The translations under genes were made by a program, and so were the position numbers. 64,000 nt of DNA from G963664115 sp965216035 (lineage in GTDB: Bacteria; Acidobacteriota; Terriglobia; 20CM-2-55-15): assembly GCA_965216035.1 (NCBI GenBank), contig CBDCFM010000020.1, positions 434,001 through 498,000 on the forward strand, written 5' to 3'. This document shows positions 36,117 to 45,792 of the stretch, piece by piece. The stretch's first letter is position 1. Each line of letters opens with the position of its first letter. The notes under the pieces were generated by a model. The model was not told the DNA's origin. It did no database searches and saw only the letters and a program-made list of their open reading frames with translations.

Positions 36117-37193
36117 CTAGTTTACGTAGCGTTCGTACAGCGTAGTTCGTTGCCGGGGCGTAAACCCCGCGTCCTTGATCAGACGGCGGAGTTCCTCCGC
36201 AGTGGCCCGGTGTTTCGCGCCTGCGGCACTGATCACGTTTTCCTCGATCATAATGCTCCCCATGTCATTTACCCCGAACCTCAGCGCGATGGATCCCAGT
36301 TTGAGACCGACAGTGAGCCAGGACACCTGCAGGTTTCGAACGTTGTCGAGGTATAGGCGGCACAGTGCGAGGAGCCGCAGATATTCCGCCGGCGTGACCT
36401 CGGGAAGGTTTCGCTCGCCCAGAGGCGTGTCGTCTTTCTGAAACGTCCATGGAATAAATGCGGTGAACCCTCCGGTCTCGTCCTGGAGATCCCGAATCCG
36501 CCGAAGGTGCCGGATCCGGTGCTCGAGAGTCTCACCAACCCCCACCATCATCGTGGCCGTTGTTCTCAGTCCCTCATCGTGTGCTACGCGGTGAACCATC
36601 AGCCATTCATCGGTTGTACACTTCAACGGGCTGATGGACTGTCGAATCTCGTCGTCGAGAATCTCGCCGCCCCCGCCCGGCATCGAGTCGAGCCCCGCAG
36701 CAATCAACCGGCGAAACGTTTCAGGAACGGTGAGGCCTGAAACGCGGGCGATGTTCAAAATCTCAGGAGGCGAAAAACAGTGGCGTTGCACGTCGGGAAA
36801 CCTTTCCCTCATCCCGCTGAGCAGCGTTTCGTAGTAGTCGATCTTCAGGCCAGGATGGACCCCGCCCTGCATCAGGATCCCTGTACCGCCACGCTCGACG
36901 GTTTCCTGCATCTTCTCAAAAATAAGATCGTTCGGAATTATGTACGCCTCCGGGTGCCCCTCTGGACGGTAGAAAGCGCAGAAGCTGCAATACTCGTTGC
37001 ACACGTTCGTATAGTTGACGTTCCGGTCGATGATGTAGCTGACCACTCCATTTTCGTGGTAGTTACGCCGGATCGTATCGGCCGCCTCGCCCAATTCCAG
37101 AAGATCGGCCTGCATGAAGAGCTGTGCCGCCTCTACGTCTGACACGCGCGTGCCTCCGATGGCTGATTTTAGAATGTCTGAAGAGGATTTCAC
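36117..37193 (-). CDS. mqnC: Cyclic dehypoxanthine futalosine synthase (radical SAM)
   Basis: 358 residues. The radical-SAM cluster motif CNEYCSFC is at Cys65, Cys69 and Cys72, in the context CNEYCSFCAFYRPEGHPE. The family sequences GTGILMQGGVHPGL, FSPPEI and DSMPGGGGEIL follow. MqnC cyclises dehypoxanthine futalosine in the futalosine route to menaquinone. The start overlaps the mqnA stop (ATGA), so the two are an operon. The overall sequence is closer to MqnC than to MqnE. Confidence 0.93.
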   Translation of the reverse strand: MKSSSDILKSAIGGTRVSDVEAAQLFMQADLLELGEAADTIRRNYHENGVVSYIIDRNVNYTNVCNEYCSFCAFYRPEGHPEAYIIPNDLIFEKMQETVERGGTGILMQGGVHPGLKIDYYETLLSGMRERFPDVQRHCFSPPEILNIARVSGLTVPETFRRLIAAGLDSMPGGGGEILDDEIRQSISPLKCTTDEWLMVHRVAHDEGLRTTATMMVGVGETLEHRIRHLRRIRDLQDETGGFTAFIPWTFQKDDTPLGERNLPEVTPAEYLRLLALCRLYLDNVRNLQVSWLTVGLKLGSIALRFGVNDMGSIMIEENVISAAGAKHRATAEELRRLIKDAGFTPRQRTTLYERYVN

Positions 37194-38059
37194 AGGAACT
37201 CTATGCCACGGACGGACTTGAGCGCACCAACCCGACCTGCCATCTGGTAGAACTGTTCCAAGGCCGCCACGCCGTCCGAATCCATATGATAGTCCATGTT
37301 CTTCTTGAGGTAATCCAGGAGGAACGCCTTTTCTATTCCGAGCTTTTCCTCATACCGTTCCGCTATGGTGTCGAGGTTTTCGAGGCCAAAAGCTCGTGAT
37401 TCGATCAGCCCATCAGCGACAGAGGAGTCGCTGTACCCTTTTCGAGCCGCCCAAAAGGCAAAGACGAACGGTAACCCTGTGAGGTTGTTCCAACGCTCCA
37501 TCAAATCGAACACCTGAACGGGCTCGGCGCCGTCCCGGATGATTCCCTTTTCGTTTTCGGCATTGGGAAGCTGGTTATCGAACCGGTACCGGAGGGCTGG
37601 ATCCCCGATTAAAAGCGCGGCATCGTTGTCAGCGAGCATTGTTGCTGGGACGGGTTCGCCCGGCAAAAACTCAGGCTTGTTTCCGTAAAACTCATTCAGG
37701 ACTACTTGGGTCAAAGCAACCGACGCACGCGATGCGCTGTCGTGCGCCACTGACCGAATGCGAAAGAGTGGGACGAGACTGAGCAAAATCACGCTGAGAG
37801 CGCGGCTGTGAGATGCTACTGCAGGGCCGGCAATGATGTGGGTTCCTGGAATTCTCTGGTACTCGATCGAGGGAATCAGTCCCAGGTCAACGTCACCAGA
37901 AGCGAGTTGGGCGGCGCATTCCGCGGGTGTCGAAAAGACAACCTCGAACTGGTCCTTCTGCGGACCTTCAAGGATGCCCCAGGCGAGAGGAGCCGTGTTG
38001 AGGTAATGAACAACTGAGATCTTGGTCTTTGCCACAGCGGCGGCTATTGTAGCAGCCAA
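37190..38059 (-). CDS. mqnA: Chorismate dehydratase
   Basis: 289 residues of the MqnA/MqnD periplasmic-binding-like fold. VVHYLNTAPLAWG, STPAECAAQLASGDVDLGLIPSIEY, SVAHDSASRASVALTQVVL and NDAALLIGDPAL are typical. MqnA converts chorismate to 3-enolpyruvyl benzoate, the first step of the futalosine menaquinone pathway. The start is TTG 38059, or GTG 38035, which gives a more usual N-terminus (MAKTKISVVHY). It overlaps mqnC by four bases. Confidence 0.93.
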   Translation of the reverse strand: MAATIAAAVAKTKISVVHYLNTAPLAWGILEGPQKDQFEVVFSTPAECAAQLASGDVDLGLIPSIEYQRIPGTHIIAGPAVASHSRALSVILLSLVPLFRIRSVAHDSASRASVALTQVVLNEFYGNKPEFLPGEPVPATMLADNDAALLIGDPALRYRFDNQLPNAENEKGIIRDGAEPVQVFDLMERWNNLTGLPFVFAFWAARKGYSDSSVADGLIESRAFGLENLDTIAERYEEKLGIEKAFLLDYLKKNMDYHMDSDGVAALEQFYQMAGRVGALKSVRGIEFL

Positions 38060-38186
38060 GGCTGCGCTCGGGGAAGGATGCGGCAGACGGCATGGCGGAT
38101 TGACGTTAAAGAGCCAAACGTCAGACCTTCGAAAGGGTGTCCAGAACCAGATGCTACTGGTTACTGACTTTTAACTTCAAACTTGG

Positions 38187-38723
38187 CTACGTCACGCGAA
38201 ATTCCCTGAACATGTACTGAAAGAACGGATCCTGCAAGTAGAGCTTCACCCAGTTCAATCCCTGGACATACTGATCAAAACTCTCAGCCAATCGCCTGAA
38301 CGGTGCGGGTCTAGGTTGAATCCAAGCAAGATCGGCAACGATGCCGTAGGATCGCTGCCCCTGCCGCGCATAAAACTGGGCGCTCAATGGACGCCGGCCT
38401 CGCTCAAACGACTCCGGGAATAGCCCTAGCATGAACAGGGTCCGGTCGCCGACGTGTTTATGTTGGTCCAATCGCCCGACGGGATCGGCCGTTTCTTCTG
38501 CCAACACCAGCAAATCGGACAGGTGGTCGACGCGCTGCCCGTTTTCATCCCGAACCCGATAAAGTTCCTCCATCCGCATGAAATCCAACAGCAAACCGCT
38601 GACATATCTGAGAGAAGCCTCGTCCCTTATGTTGATCTCTCCCATACCCCGTTCGGTCAATGTCCGGAAGAAAGACCGTATGGGATGATTTTCGGGTACC
38701 TGTTGTGCGCTCTGATCGCCCAT
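38187..38723 (-). CDS. Conserved-looking hypothetical protein
   Basis: 178 residues with good codon character: many charged residues, no cysteine and no signal peptide or membrane helix. Segments such as HPIRSFFRTLTERGM, YVSGLLLDFMRMEELYRV and RDENGQRVDHLSDLLVLAEE suggest an alpha-helical soluble protein. No family recognised. It lies upstream of mqnA on the same strand (127 bp), which does not establish a link to quinone synthesis. Confidence 0.65.
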   Translation of the reverse strand: MGDQSAQQVPENHPIRSFFRTLTERGMGEINIRDEASLRYVSGLLLDFMRMEELYRVRDENGQRVDHLSDLLVLAEETADPVGRLDQHKHVGDRTLFMLGLFPESFERGRRPLSAQFYARQGQRSYGIVADLAWIQPRPAPFRRLAESFDQYVQGLNWVKLYLQDPFFQYMFREFRVT

Positions 38724-39089
38724 GGGACCTCCTACTTCCCCTTATCGATCAGGGAGCGATGTGAGTTTAGCTCTGATCGCCTCGCGCCCGTGCTTGCCGG
38801 GTTACAACATCGGCCTGGGGAACGACCATTCACCTCCTAATATGGACGTTCGGTTCACCGAAAAGTCACTCAATCTTATGCAGATAGCCGTTGTCTTGGC
38901 GGCCGCGCTGAATGCTCCGCGACTGAATTACTGGCCCACAGAGGCGACGCAAATTACCCGGTCGGGCGTTCAGCAATCCGTGGTCGGCTGGTCTGTTGGG
39001 GGGCACTCTTTTGGGAAGTTATCAGGAAGAGGTTGGGCGTTCAGAGCAGTGAATTGACAGTTGAGTCCTCTGGAGTCTTAACTTACTAA
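38724..39089. other. Intergenic region, no gene seen
   Basis: About 365 bp between the gyrA end and the hypothetical gene. No recognisable ORF, RNA gene or hairpin with a T-run. Confidence 0.4.
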
Positions 39090-41567
39090 TCAGTGGATCG
39101 TTTCACCGGGCACCAATGGCAGATCTTCCACCTTGTCGCCCTCAACCAACGTTGCCGCTGACACGCAGTCTTCTGCTGGAATGGCGATAAGTTTCACCCC
39201 TTGGGAACTGCGACCGACTTTGCGGATTCCGGACGCCTGCACGCGGATGAGCTTACCCTGCTCGGTGATGACCATCAAACCCGAATCATCCGTGACCTGC
39301 ATGATCGCAACAACCCTGCCGTTTCGTTTGGTTGTCTTCACGTTGATGATCCCTTTGCCGCCTCGACTCTGTGTCCGGTACGCGGCAATCTTGGTCCGCT
39401 TGCCGAATCCGCGTTCGGTGACACTCAGGATCATGCCTTCCTCGTCGGCAGCGATCATGCCAACGACATAATCATCCTTGCCCAAACGGATTCCGTGAAC
39501 ACCGTATGCATTCCGGCCCATCTGACGAACGTCGGTGTTGCTGAACCGTATCGAGAGCCCCTTGTGGGTTCCTAAAACAATGTTTTCATCGCCCGTGATG
39601 AGCTGAGCCGCTATGAGTTCATCCTCCTCAGGCAGATTCATCGCGATGATGCCACGCGACGAAGGGTTGCTGAACGCAGCCAGCGCGGTCTTCTTGACTT
39701 GTCCCAGGCGGGTTGCCATCACCACAGATGCAGCGTCTTCGAAGCCTTTGACCGAAACGATCGCGGCGACTTTCTCGCCGGGTGCAATGTTGACGAGATT
39801 AATGATCGCCTTGCCACGGCCACTGGAAGCGACGTCCGGAATCTCATAGACCTTCAGCCAGTGCAATTTTCCCCGGTTCGTGAACACGAGCATATAGCTG
39901 TGCGTGCTGGCCACGAACATATTGGTAACGACGTCTTCTTCCCGGGTCTTCATCCCAATCCGGCCCTTACCACCCCGGCCTTGACTCCGATAAATCGTTA
40001 GAGGCGTACGCTTGATGTACCCGGTGTGGCTGAGCGTGATCACCATGTCCTCGTCCGCGATCAGGTCTTCGATGCTCAGGTCCGCTTCTTGATCGATGAT
40101 CTCTGTCCGGCGTGCGTCGCCAAACTTCTTTTGCACTTCCCGCAGTTCTTTGACAATCACCTTACGCAAACGGTTCTCGTTACCCAGGATCTCCTTGTAG
40201 TCGGCAATTTTTTCACTGAGGTCCTTCAATTCCTCTTCGATTTTTTGCCGCTCCAGGTTGGTCAAACGCTGGAGTTGCATCTCCAGAATCGCCTTTGCCT
40301 GGCGCTCGCTGAACTCGAACTCCGCGATCAACCCCTCGCGAGCTTCGATAGGGTTCTTTGCGGCACGGATTAGCTTGATGACTTCGTCGATGTGATCCAG
40401 GGCCTTGTTGAGGCCTTCCAGAATGTGAGCCCGCTCCTCGGCCTGGCGAAGCAGGAATTGTGTCCGGCGACGGACGACATCGACCCGGTGATCGATGAAG
40501 TGGCGAAGCAACTGCATCAGCGTCAAGACGCGTGGCTGGTGGTTGACGATCGCCAGGTTAATCACGCCGAACGTGGTTTGCATCGGCGTCAGCTTGTAGA
40601 GCTTGTTCAGGATGATTGGCGCCTGTTCTCCGCGCTTGAGTTCCACAACCACGCGGATACCATCGCGATCACTTTCGTCGCGGATGTCCGATATTCCCTC
40701 AATACGTTTAGTCTGAACGAGTTCCGCAATCTTCTCGATCAGACGCGCCTTGTTGACCTGGTACGGGATTTCTGTGATGCAGATCGAGTGGCGCTCCTTT
40801 CCCAGGGGTTCGATCGTCGCCCGCGCACGCATCGTAATCTGTCCACGCCCTTCGCGATATGCCTGTTCGATGCCGCTCCTGCCGTAAATAAATCCTGCTG
40901 TCGGAAAATCCGGGCCAGGTACCAGGGCGGCGATTTCCTCATACGTCGCGCTCTTTTTCGTAATCAAGTGAATCGCGGCGTTGCAGATTTCTGTGAGGTT
41001 GTGCGGCGGCATGTTGGTGGCCATGCCGACGGCAATTCCGCCCGATCCGTTTATCAGCAGAGCGGGGACTTTGGCCGGCAGATACGACGGCTCTTCGGAG
41101 GATTCATCATAGGTTGGAACGAAATCGACCGTGTCTTTGTCGATATCCTCGAGCAGCGCTTCTGAAATTGCCTCCATTCGCGCTTCCGTATAGCGCATCG
41201 CCGCGGGCGGGTCGCCGTCAATGGACCCAAAATTTCCTTGTCCGTCAACCAAGGTGTAACGGTGGGAAAAATGCTGCGCCATCCGCACCACCGTATCGTA
41301 TATAGCGCTGTCGCCGTGGGGGTGGTAGTTGCCCATGACCTCGCCGACGATCTTGGCACACTTGCGGTAGGGCCTGTTTGAAGCCAGGCCCATTCCCCGC
41401 ATGCCGTACAGAATCCGTCGGTGTACCGGCTTAAGGCCATCGCGGACGTCCGGGAGTGCACGCCCGATGATCACGCTCATCGCGTAATCGAGATACGAGC
41501 GGCGCATCTCATCTTCGATATTTACGGGAACCTGGTTCGGTCCGGAAGGTGTATTCTCGTCTGCCAT
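39090..41567 (-). CDS. gyrA: DNA gyrase subunit A
   Basis: 825 residues. The catalytic tyrosine is Tyr126 in AMRYTEARM. The quinolone-region positions equivalent to E. coli 83 and 87 are Ser87 and Asp91 (HGDSAIYD), the usual drug-sensitive residues. The GyrA box QGRGGKG is present in the C-terminal DNA-wrapping domain, together with several beta-pinwheel repeats. It cuts and religates DNA to introduce negative supercoils. It starts 98 bp after gyrB on the same strand, in the dnaA-dnaN-gyrB-gyrA order. Confidence 0.98.
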   Translation of the reverse strand: MADENTPSGPNQVPVNIEDEMRRSYLDYAMSVIIGRALPDVRDGLKPVHRRILYGMRGMGLASNRPYRKCAKIVGEVMGNYHPHGDSAIYDTVVRMAQHFSHRYTLVDGQGNFGSIDGDPPAAMRYTEARMEAISEALLEDIDKDTVDFVPTYDESSEEPSYLPAKVPALLINGSGGIAVGMATNMPPHNLTEICNAAIHLITKKSATYEEIAALVPGPDFPTAGFIYGRSGIEQAYREGRGQITMRARATIEPLGKERHSICITEIPYQVNKARLIEKIAELVQTKRIEGISDIRDESDRDGIRVVVELKRGEQAPIILNKLYKLTPMQTTFGVINLAIVNHQPRVLTLMQLLRHFIDHRVDVVRRRTQFLLRQAEERAHILEGLNKALDHIDEVIKLIRAAKNPIEAREGLIAEFEFSERQAKAILEMQLQRLTNLERQKIEEELKDLSEKIADYKEILGNENRLRKVIVKELREVQKKFGDARRTEIIDQEADLSIEDLIADEDMVITLSHTGYIKRTPLTIYRSQGRGGKGRIGMKTREEDVVTNMFVASTHSYMLVFTNRGKLHWLKVYEIPDVASSGRGKAIINLVNIAPGEKVAAIVSVKGFEDAASVVMATRLGQVKKTALAAFSNPSSRGIIAMNLPEEDELIAAQLITGDENIVLGTHKGLSIRFSNTDVRQMGRNAYGVHGIRLGKDDYVVGMIAADEEGMILSVTERGFGKRTKIAAYRTQSRGGKGIINVKTTKRNGRVVAIMQVTDDSGLMVITEQGKLIRVQASGIRKVGRSSQGVKLIAIPAEDCVSAATLVEGDKVEDLPLVPGETIH

Positions 41568-41665
41568 TGCTACGCGGAGCGCGCCAATTGAAACAGGCTA
41601 CGCGGCGGCTTGAATATCTTCGTCATCTTCGCCAATTCTTCGCCTACTGTTGGGAGTGCCGCCAT

Positions 41666-44089
41666 TTACACGTCGAGATTTTTCACGTCCAACGCGTTGT
41701 CTTCGATGAACTGCCGTCGCGGCTCCACTGCATCGCCCATCAAAATGCTGAAGATTTCATCGGTCCCCACCGCATCGTTGACCTGCACCTCCAGCAACCG
41801 GCGTTTCTGCGGATCCATGGTGGTGTCCCACAGTTGGTCCGGATTCATCTCCCCCAAGCCCTTGTAGCGCTGGATCTGAAACGCTTTTCGTCCCAAAACG
41901 AGCACGTGGTCGAGCAATTCCTGGCGATCTTCCAGTTTCACGCTCTCCGTGTCAGTCGTGACTGTAAACGGCGGCCGGTCCCAGTTCGAACTTGCTTCAT
42001 GCAAATGTGCCAACCGCTGATACTCGGCGCTGGAGATTTCTTCATAGCCAATCTGGCGTTCCACGGAACTCCCTTCCCTGAAAAGCACCTTCTGAACGCT
42101 ATGTTCTTCATCGATTTCCTGCTTAACCGAGTAGCCGAGCGCCAAAATCTTCTTTGCCAGAGCCTTAACCTTCGCCTTGTCGGCAAGATCGCTGCGGTGA
42201 TTGATACCGGCATCCAGCAACGCGTTCACAACACGCCGGTCGCGGAAGTGCCGGTCCACGCGGTTGAAAACGCCGTTGATTTCAATCAGCCGCTCGAGAA
42301 ACTTTCTCAAGTCTTTACCCGCCACCGACTCCTTGCTTCCCGCAACCTGGACGCTGATATCGTTCACAGCCTTGTCAAGCAAGAACTCCGACATTTCCCT
42401 TTCGTCTTTGATGTAGCGCTCGCTTCGACCTTTCTTGACCTTAAACAGCGGGGGCTGTGCGATATACATGTGGCCGCGCTCGAGCAACTCCGGCATCTGA
42501 CGGAAGAAGAACGTCAGCAACAGCGTCCGAATGTGTGAACCGTCCACATCGGCGTCGGTCATGATGATGATCTTGTGGTATCGAAGTTTCGCGATATCAA
42601 AATCTTCCGGTCCGATACTGGTTCCCAATGCCGTAATCATCGCCGTGATTTCTGTATGCGACAACATCCTGTCATAGCGCGCTTTTTCGACGTTGAGGAT
42701 CTTTCCCTTGATCGGAAGAATGGCCTGCGTTCGGCGGTCGCGCCCCTGCTTTGCGGATCCGCCTGCAGATTCCCCCTCTACGATGAACAACTCGGAACGC
42801 TCCGGCGAGCGCTCCTGGCAATCGGCAAGTTTTCCAGGAAGCGCGGTGTTATCCAGCACGCCCTTCCTGCGGACCAACTCTCTGGCTTTTCTAGCCGCGT
42901 CGCGGGCTCTTGCTGCATCGATCGCTTTGCCGATGATCTTCTTGGCTACGGCCGGGTTCTGCTCGATAAACGCCCCGAGCCCTTCATTGACGAGCGTCTC
43001 GACAATCCCCTTAACCTCGCTGTTACCTAGCTTGGTTTTGGTTTGTCCCTCGAACTGAGGCTGGGGAAGCTTGACGCTTATGACGCAGACCAGGCCCTCA
43101 CGGACGTCGTCGCCCGAAAGGTTTTCCTTCAAATCCTTGATCAGATTGTTTGCCAGTGCATAAGTGTTCAGGCTACGTGTCAAGGAGGCTTTGAGGCCGC
43201 TCAGGTGTGTTCCACCCTCGTGCGTGTTGATGTTGTTGGCGAAGGAAAAGATTTGTTCCTGGTAAGTGTCGTTGTACTGCATGGCGATTTCGAGATCGAT
43301 GCCGTCTCGAACGCCGGCGAAATATACAACCTTGTCATGCAGCGCCGTCTTTTTCCGGTTCAAATGCTCGACAAACGAAACAATGCCTCCGCTGTAGTGA
43401 AAGCGGTGTTTCTTTTCGTCGCGTTCATCCTCTATCGTTATCAGAAGGCCCTTATTCAGGAATGCCATTTCACGCAGTCGGAGAGAAAGCGCGTCAAAAG
43501 AGAGCGTGGTTGTTTCGAAGATCTCGGGGTCTGGTTTGAAGTGAACCTTCGTGCCACGCCGGTCGGTGTGACCCGTTTCCAGAAACTCGGTGTCGGCGAT
43601 GCCGCATCGGTACACTTGCGTGAAGACCTTTCCCTCTCGCCAGATCTCCAGCTCCAACCATTCCGATAGAGCGTTGACCACGGAAACACCGACGCCGTGA
43701 AGACCGCCGGAGACCTTGTAGGCATCATTGTCGAACTTGCCGCCAGCATGAAGTTTAGTCAGCACGATCTCGGCCGCCGGCTTGCCTTCCGGGTGCATTT
43801 CCGTCGGAATGCCACGCCCGTTATCGGTCACCGTCACCGAGTCATCGATGTGGAGTTGCACATGAACCTCAGTGCAGTATCCAGCGAGGGCCTCATCAAC
43901 GGAGTTATCGACGACTTCGTAGACGAGATGATGAAGCCCGCTGACACTCGTTGAACCGACGTACATCGCGGGGCGCTTCCGCACCGCCTCAAGACCCTCC
44001 AGCACCTTGATCTGGTCGGCTCCATATTCGCCCACCTGACCTTTTAAAGCCTGTGGTTTCGGCTCGTCCGATTCAGTCGGATTGGTCAT
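41666..44089 (-). CDS. gyrB: DNA gyrase subunit B
   Basis: 807 residues. N-terminal GHKL ATPase with EVVDNSVDEALAG, DNGRGIP and GGLHGVGVSVVNALS; transducer domain; TOPRIM domain with EGESAGGSAKQGRDR and DADVDG; and a C-terminal tail containing QIQRYKGLGEMN. It provides the ATPase of the gyrase heterotetramer. recF, commonly between dnaN and gyrB, is absent here. Downstream gyrA follows directly. Confidence 0.98.
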   Translation of the reverse strand: MTNPTESDEPKPQALKGQVGEYGADQIKVLEGLEAVRKRPAMYVGSTSVSGLHHLVYEVVDNSVDEALAGYCTEVHVQLHIDDSVTVTDNGRGIPTEMHPEGKPAAEIVLTKLHAGGKFDNDAYKVSGGLHGVGVSVVNALSEWLELEIWREGKVFTQVYRCGIADTEFLETGHTDRRGTKVHFKPDPEIFETTTLSFDALSLRLREMAFLNKGLLITIEDERDEKKHRFHYSGGIVSFVEHLNRKKTALHDKVVYFAGVRDGIDLEIAMQYNDTYQEQIFSFANNINTHEGGTHLSGLKASLTRSLNTYALANNLIKDLKENLSGDDVREGLVCVISVKLPQPQFEGQTKTKLGNSEVKGIVETLVNEGLGAFIEQNPAVAKKIIGKAIDAARARDAARKARELVRRKGVLDNTALPGKLADCQERSPERSELFIVEGESAGGSAKQGRDRRTQAILPIKGKILNVEKARYDRMLSHTEITAMITALGTSIGPEDFDIAKLRYHKIIIMTDADVDGSHIRTLLLTFFFRQMPELLERGHMYIAQPPLFKVKKGRSERYIKDEREMSEFLLDKAVNDISVQVAGSKESVAGKDLRKFLERLIEINGVFNRVDRHFRDRRVVNALLDAGINHRSDLADKAKVKALAKKILALGYSVKQEIDEEHSVQKVLFREGSSVERQIGYEEISSAEYQRLAHLHEASSNWDRPPFTVTTDTESVKLEDRQELLDHVLVLGRKAFQIQRYKGLGEMNPDQLWDTTMDPQKRRLLEVQVNDAVGTDEIFSILMGDAVEPRRQFIEDNALDVKNLDV

Positions 44090-44432
44090 TCAGGGGGTCC
44101 TTCACGGGGTCGTTGCCGCCAACAACAATCAGCCTGATCCGGTTTGGGTGGGGGTGTTGAGTATAAACTATTGATAAAAATAGCTTAATGGGTTTAGCGC
44201 TGTGTGCGGTTCCGGGTCTACTCGACTTGTGTTTCAGGGTTGCCTCCGAGGGGTCGAACAGACAGCTATTTTACCAGAAAATAACAGGTTTTGCGTCATG
44301 AAAGGGGCCCTGGAGGGGAGTATTTTAGAGGGGTTAGAAAAGAAAATTCTTAGGCGGGGACCAGCAACACGCCAAATCGAGAATAAAGTTAAAGAACAGA
44401 AGCATTTGCGGCTGTTCCGCTATGTTAAGTCG
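44090..44432 (-). other. Intergenic region between dnaN and gyrB, no gene seen
   Basis: About 340 bp where recF is often found. It holds no recF remnant and no clear promoter. One frame on the plus strand is open for 109 codons but reads into dnaN antisense and has no family signal. Confidence 0.45.
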
Positions 44433-45545
44433 CTAAATGCGCATTGGCATCACGATATATCGGCTGTGGTAGTCCTCTCCCGGCAGCGCCCGCAGCTGCG
44501 TGGCGCTCTCTCCATCTTTGAACTCAAATGAGACTTCTGTTTCGGAAATAGTCGAAAGAAAGTCGATCAAGTACTGGTAATTGAAGCCGATCTGAAACTC
44601 TTCGTTATCATAGTCAATTTCTATCGTTTCGTTCGCCTCTCCCAATTCCGAATGGCTGGACGCGATCTCCAATGAACCCTTAGTCAAACCGAAACGCACG
44701 ATCTTGGATCGCTCGTCTGCGAGAATCGCTATGCGTCGGACCGCTGCCGCAACTTCGTCGCGTCCGATCGAAAACGTCCGGTCATTATTTCGGGGCATCA
44801 CGGCTTCCCAGTTCGGAAATTGTCCGCTCAGCACTCGGGAAACCAGCAATCGTTGATCCAGATCAAAAAACAGGTGCTTTTCATCGCGTGAGAACTGAAT
44901 GTTGCCGTCTCCCCCACCCTCCGTCAGCATCCGGACCAACTCGCTCATGGCTTTCTTCGGGATGAGAACTTTTGTTTCCTCCTGGAGGTCTTCCATGGCG
45001 CCTCGTTTCTCAACAAAGGAGAGCCTGTGCCCGTCTGTGGCAACCATCATGAGTGACCCGGGCTTCATCACCAGAAGTGCCCCGCTAAACGTATATTTTG
45101 AGTCCTCTGCGCTTATGGCGTAACTTGTGCGCATTATCATCTGCCCCATCGTGTCGCCTGGAATCGTGATGCCCTTACCTGGTGCATCCGGAAGCTGAGG
45201 GAAATCCTCCTGCGGCAGTCCAGCAATTCGAAAGCGACTCGAACCGCAAGTCACCGTCACCCAGTTAGCGTCGCCGTGCTTGAATCGAATCTCTTTGTCC
45301 GGCAGGGCACGAACTATTTCATAGAGTCGTTTGGCTGGTAAAGTAATCGTGCCGCTGGCAGTCACGTTCGCATCACAAGTCGACTTCAAACCGGTTTCCA
45401 GATCCGTGGCTATAATCCGCAGCCTGTTTTCTTCGGCGTGAAGCAGGACGTTTGCCAGGATAGGAATGGTTGTTTTCCGTTCGACGACGCCTTGAATCAA
45501 CGTCAACTCTTGCAGTAGATCGAACTTCTTAATCTTAAATTCCAT
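44433..45545 (-). CDS. dnaN: DNA polymerase III beta sliding clamp
   Basis: 370 residues, the standard length. Three clamp domains are recognisable, with LPAKRLYEIVRALPDKEI, AISAEDSKYTFSGALL, TDGHRLSFVEKR and the C-terminal YIVMPMRI, which forms part of the partner-binding pocket. It is loaded as a dimer and tethers polymerase to DNA. It reads in the same direction as dnaA, but an insertion sequence separates the two genes, so dnaN must rely on a promoter in 45546-45792 or on read-through of the element. Confidence 0.98.
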   Translation of the reverse strand: MEFKIKKFDLLQELTLIQGVVERKTTIPILANVLLHAEENRLRIIATDLETGLKSTCDANVTASGTITLPAKRLYEIVRALPDKEIRFKHGDANWVTVTCGSSRFRIAGLPQEDFPQLPDAPGKGITIPGDTMGQMIMRTSYAISAEDSKYTFSGALLVMKPGSLMMVATDGHRLSFVEKRGAMEDLQEETKVLIPKKAMSELVRMLTEGGGDGNIQFSRDEKHLFFDLDQRLLVSRVLSGQFPNWEAVMPRNNDRTFSIGRDEVAAAVRRIAILADERSKIVRFGLTKGSLEIASSHSELGEANETIEIDYDNEEFQIGFNYQYLIDFLSTISETEVSFEFKDGESATQLRALPGEDYHSRYIVMPMRI

Positions 45546-45783
45546 AACGATATTTATTGATCTATATTCGTATACCCTGTGGACGCAGAGGAAGCTGAGC
45601 GTAAGACACCTCTTCTACTCAGCTTGTCCTTAAATTCAGCTGTGAAGATTCTGTCCAGCGATCAGTGCACTACCTGTGGAAATACTATCCTGTCAATCCT
45701 ATCCACAGCTTGCCCACATTAGGACCCACCGCCTCGAAGATTGGCCTGTCAGCGTGGCCAAAAGCGTGACGGACGGACGCGTC
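45546..45783. other. Candidate origin region between dnaN and the insertion sequence (DnaA-box-like sites)
   Basis: The region before dnaN carries three sites related to the DnaA box TTATCCACA: CTATCCACA at 45699-45707 (8 of 9), TGTGGAAAT at 45675-45683 (7 of 9, reverse strand) and TGTGGACGC at 45578-45586 (6 of 9, reverse strand). An AT-rich stretch lies next to the dnaN start (45546-45575). Before the insertion this was the dnaA-dnaN intergenic region, a common place for oriC. The site number and spacing are too weak to be sure. Confidence 0.4.
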
Positions 45784-45792
45784 TAGTTGAAC
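45784..45792. repeat. Left target-site duplication of the insertion sequence
   Basis: TAGTTGAAC, repeated exactly at 46897-46905. A 9-bp duplication is typical for IS903-type elements. Confidence 0.85.

Noticed and set aside
44202..44531. Small plus-strand ORF between dnaN and gyrB
   Set aside because: Its second part is antisense to dnaN and no family signal is seen.
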